A stretch of DNA of 6,623 bases from Ectopseudomonas composti (lineage in GTDB: Bacteria; Pseudomonadota; Gammaproteobacteria; Pseudomonadales; Pseudomonadaceae). Shown in pieces: positions 4,829-6,623 of the stretch. The DNA lies in assembly GCA_946886245.1 (NCBI GenBank), contig CAMPIF010000247.1, positions 1-6,623 on the forward strand, in the 5' to 3' direction. The notes below the pieces were generated by a model. That model searched no databases. It had not been told where the DNA came from and was given only the letters and a program-made list of their open reading frames with translations. Every line of letters starts with the position of its first letter. Positions within the stretch are counted from its first letter, which is position 1. The position numbers and the translations under genes were made by a program.

Positions 4829-4915
4829 ATCGTGGCCGTGGTGTCGTTTCTGGCCGGGCCGGATGCGGCCTGGGTCAATGGTCAGGTATTGCGCGCCAAT
4901 GGCGGATTGGTCTGA
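4829..4915 (+). pseudogene. C-terminal remnant of a short-chain dehydrogenase
   Basis: The last 28 codons and TGA stop of a short-chain dehydrogenase/reductase. The typical C-terminal signature is intact: SFLAGPDAAWVNG is followed by QVLRANGGLV, matching the usual segment where the last strand and C-terminal tail follow the cofactor-binding body. Upstream in the same frame the family pattern is lost within a few codons. The glycine-rich NAD(P) motif and the YxxxK catalytic motif are absent, and only 108 bases separate this stub from the ene-reductase stop, far too few for a gene of about 245 codons. So the body was deleted. Such reductases commonly stand beside ene-reductases and NemR-type regulators, so it was probably a member of the same group. 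Confidence 0.72.
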
Positions 4916-4985
4916 TGCGAGAGGGCTGCGATGGATGACGCACCTTGTCGCCAAATGCTGGCAAACTTGCGCTTCGTTTTTCGAC

Positions 4986-4990
4986 AGGAG
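4986..4990 (+). promoter_or_regulatory. recC ribosome binding site
   Basis: AGGAG seven bases before the ATG at 4998. It settles the recC start against the out-of-frame ATGs at 4931 and 4945. A T5 run at 4977-4981 precedes it without a convincing stem. No strong sigma-70 promoter is seen in the 82 bases between the dehydrogenase stub and recC. Confidence 0.75.
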
Positions 4991-4997
4991 TCAGTCG

Positions 4998-6623
4998 ATG
5001 CCCGCCAGCCCGGAGTTGTCCCCCGGCCTTATCGTCATTCACGGCAACCACCTCGAAGAGCTGCGTGCGCTGGCGGTGCAGTGGATGCGGCGCTATCCGT
5101 TGCGGCCGCTGGAGAACGAAGTGCTGCTGGTGCAGAGCAACGGTATCGCTCAGTGGCTCAAGCTGGCGTTGGCCGAGCGTGATGGATGCGGGATTGCCGC
5201 CGCGCTGGATGTCGATCTGCCGGCGCGCTTTCTCTGGCAGGCCTACCGCAATGTGCTGGGCAAGGACGCGATTCCGCAGCAGTCACCGCTGGACAAGGCG
5301 CCGCTGACCTGGCGTCTGATGCGGCTGTTGCCGGAGTTGCTGGCCGATGAGGCGTTCGCGCCGTTGCACCGCTTCCTGGCGGATGACCAGGACCTGCGCA
5401 AGCGCCACCAGTTGGCCGAGCGCCTGGCCGATCTGTTCGACCAGTATCAGGTCTACCGCGCCGACTGGCTGGCGGATTGGGCCGCGGGACAGGACCGCCT
5501 GCGTACCTCGCGCGGTGGCGAGCGGATGCTGGAGGGCGATGCCTGCTGGCAACCTGCACTGTGGCGCGCCTTGCTGGCGGATGTCGGCGAGCAGCACCTG
5601 GCCGAGAGCCGCGCCGGCGTGCATCCGCGCTTCGTCGCCCGCATGGGCGAGCTGGACGCGCCGCCGCCCGGGCTGCCTCGGCGCATCAGCGTTTTCGGCA
5701 TCTCCTCGTTGCCGGCCCAGGTACTGGAGGCGCTGGCGGCCATGGCGCGCTTCAGCCAGGTCATGCTCTACGTGCACAACCCCTGTCAGCACCACTGGGG
5801 CGATATCGTCGAGGACAAGGATCTGCTGCGCCACGAGTACCGCCGGCAGCAGCGCAAGGTCAGGCCAGGTGCCCAGATCGGCCTGTTCGAACAGGAGGAC
5901 ATGCATCAGCACGGGCAACCGCTGCTGGCCGCCTGGGGCAAGCAGGGGCGCGACTACATCAACCTGCTGGATCAGTACGACGAGCCGCAGCGCTACCGTG
6001 AGCAGTTCGAACGCATCGACCTGTTCAGCCCGGCCCGCGCGAGCAACCTGCTCGGCCAACTGCAGAACGACATCCTCGACCTGCGTCCCCTGGCGGAAAC
6101 GCGCAGCGTCTGGCCGCCGGTCGACCCTGCGCATGATCATTCACTGCGTTTTCACATCGCCCACAGCGCCCAGCGCGAAGTGGAGGTGCTGCACGACCAA
6201 CTGCTGGCCAGCTTCAGTGAGGATGCCACGCTGCGGCCGCGCGATGTGATCGTCATGGTGCCGGACGTCAATGCCTACGCTCCGCATATCCAGGCCGTGT
6301 TCGGCCAGTTCGCCAGCGACGATCCGCGTTTCATTCCCTTCACCCTGGCCGACCAGGGGCTGCGCGGCAAAGAGCCGATGGTCATCGCGCTGGAGCACTT
6401 GTTGCGCCTGCCGGACAGCCGCTTCAGCGTGAGCGAGATTCTCGACCTGCTGGATGTCGCCGCGCTGCGTCAGCGCTTCGCCATCGCCGAGGATCAGTTG
6501 CCCACTCTGCGCCGCTGGCTGGAAGGCGCAGGCGTGCGCTGGGGGCTGGACGCGACCCAGCGGCAATCGCTCGGCCTGGGCGATGACCTGGAGCAGAACA
6601 CCTGGCGCTTCGGCCTGCGGCGC
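4998..6623 (+). CDS. recC: RecC, exodeoxyribonuclease V gamma subunit (N-terminal half)
   Basis: RecC is the subunit of the RecBCD helicase-nuclease that splits the DNA strands and recognises Chi during double-strand break repair. The frame is open from ATG 4998 to the window edge, 542 codons, about half of the roughly 1,120 residues of E. coli RecC. It aligns along its length with E. coli RecC as I recall it: LVQSNGIAQWLKL (44-56), LFDQYQVYRADWL (146-158), FGISSLP (233-239), NPCQHHWGDI (261-270), AAWGKQGRDYINLLD (311-325), HIAHSAQREVEVLHD (386-400), PRDVIVMVPDVNAY (414-427), LPDSRFSV (471-478) and NTWRFGL (534-540). The second of these blocks belongs to the helicase-like fold that in RecC has lost ATPase motifs. 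No frameshift is seen. recB and recD usually follow in pseudomonads and would lie to the right. It is unrelated in function to the stress genes on its left. Confidence 0.96.
   Translation, partial: MPASPELSPGLIVIHGNHLEELRALAVQWMRRYPLRPLENEVLLVQSNGIAQWLKLALAERDGCGIAAALDVDLPARFLWQAYRNVLGKDAIPQQSPLDKAPLTWRLMRLLPELLADEAFAPLHRFLADDQDLRKRHQLAERLADLFDQYQVYRADWLADWAAGQDRLRTSRGGERMLEGDACWQPALWRALLADVGEQHLAESRAGVHPRFVARMGELDAPPPGLPRRISVFGISSLPAQVLEALAAMARFSQVMLYVHNPCQHHWGDIVEDKDLLRHEYRRQQRKVRPGAQIGLFEQEDMHQHGQPLLAAWGKQGRDYINLLDQYDEPQRYREQFERIDLFSPARASNLLGQLQNDILDLRPLAETRSVWPPVDPAHDHSLRFHIAHSAQREVEVLHDQLLASFSEDATLRPRDVIVMVPDVNAYAPHIQAVFGQFASDDPRFIPFTLADQGLRGKEPMVIALEHLLRLPDSRFSVSEILDLLDVAALRQRFAIAEDQLPTLRRWLEGAGVRWGLDATQRQSLGLGDDLEQNTWRFGLRR

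Noticed and set aside
4738..4938. 66-residue plus ORF after the ene-reductase
   Set aside because: No ribosome site or domain. The overlapping frame carries the dehydrogenase C-terminal signature instead.
4950..4981. Terminator before recC (GCCA/TGGC and GCAA/TTGC stems, then T5)
   Set aside because: Stems are only 4 bp and not adjacent to the T-run.
5283..6140. 285-residue minus ORF and 300-residue plus ORF (5347-6249) over recC
   Set aside because: Both are out-of-frame shadows. The plus frame from 4998 matches RecC throughout.
1..6623. CRISPR arrays, tRNA or rRNA genes, insertion-sequence ends, phage-defence operon
   Set aside because: Searched by eye on both strands. No regularly spaced repeats, tRNA arms, transposase motifs or defence-gene domains were found.

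Overview
The window looks like chromosomal DNA of a Pseudomonas or a close gammaproteobacterial relative. Four complete genes and one cut-off gene are GC-rich, use Pseudomonas-type codons and end in TGA where complete. The RecC and NemR products align closely with their enterobacterial counterparts as I remember them. No species can be named from this stretch.

Layout. Positions 1-908 are a low-quality, gene-poor stretch. It holds a small broken gene (204-410) carrying two in-frame stops that each look like a C-to-T change in a glutamine codon, one doubtful orphan ORF (508-792) with rare codons, and several inverted repeats. Positions 911-1859 (minus strand, stop codon at 909-911) encode a GlxA-type AraC regulator with an N-terminal DJ-1/PfpI domain. 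Its divergent neighbour (2032-2625, plus) is a NemR-type TetR repressor. They share a 172-base promoter region containing a clear TAGAC/GTCTA palindrome just downstream of a plausible nemR promoter. Next come a DJ-1/Hsp31-like protein (2685-3362) and an Old Yellow Enzyme alkene reductase (3596-4720). The 233 bases between these two hold five successive inverted repeats and a C7A6 tract. Positions 4829-4915 are the C-terminal stub of a short-chain dehydrogenase whose body is missing. From 4998 to the end runs the first 542 codons of recC.

How the genes fit together. NemR, the DJ-1-family protein and the ene-reductase form a likely electrophile and reactive-carbonyl (quinone, methylglyoxal, hypochlorous acid) response unit. 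The repressor keeps both residues known from E. coli to form the redox switch (Cys106 and Lys175) at identical numbering, and has an added Cys103 that makes a CxxC motif. The dehydrogenase stub suggests the unit once carried a further NAD(P)H-dependent carbonyl-reducing enzyme. The GlxA-type regulator may belong to the same response, but only position suggests it. recC is a housekeeping repair gene that begins a separate unit. I found no clearly new multi-gene system. The points most worth checking are the CxxC repressor with its operator, the structured leader before the ene-reductase, the dehydrogenase remnant and the doubly-stopped small gene.
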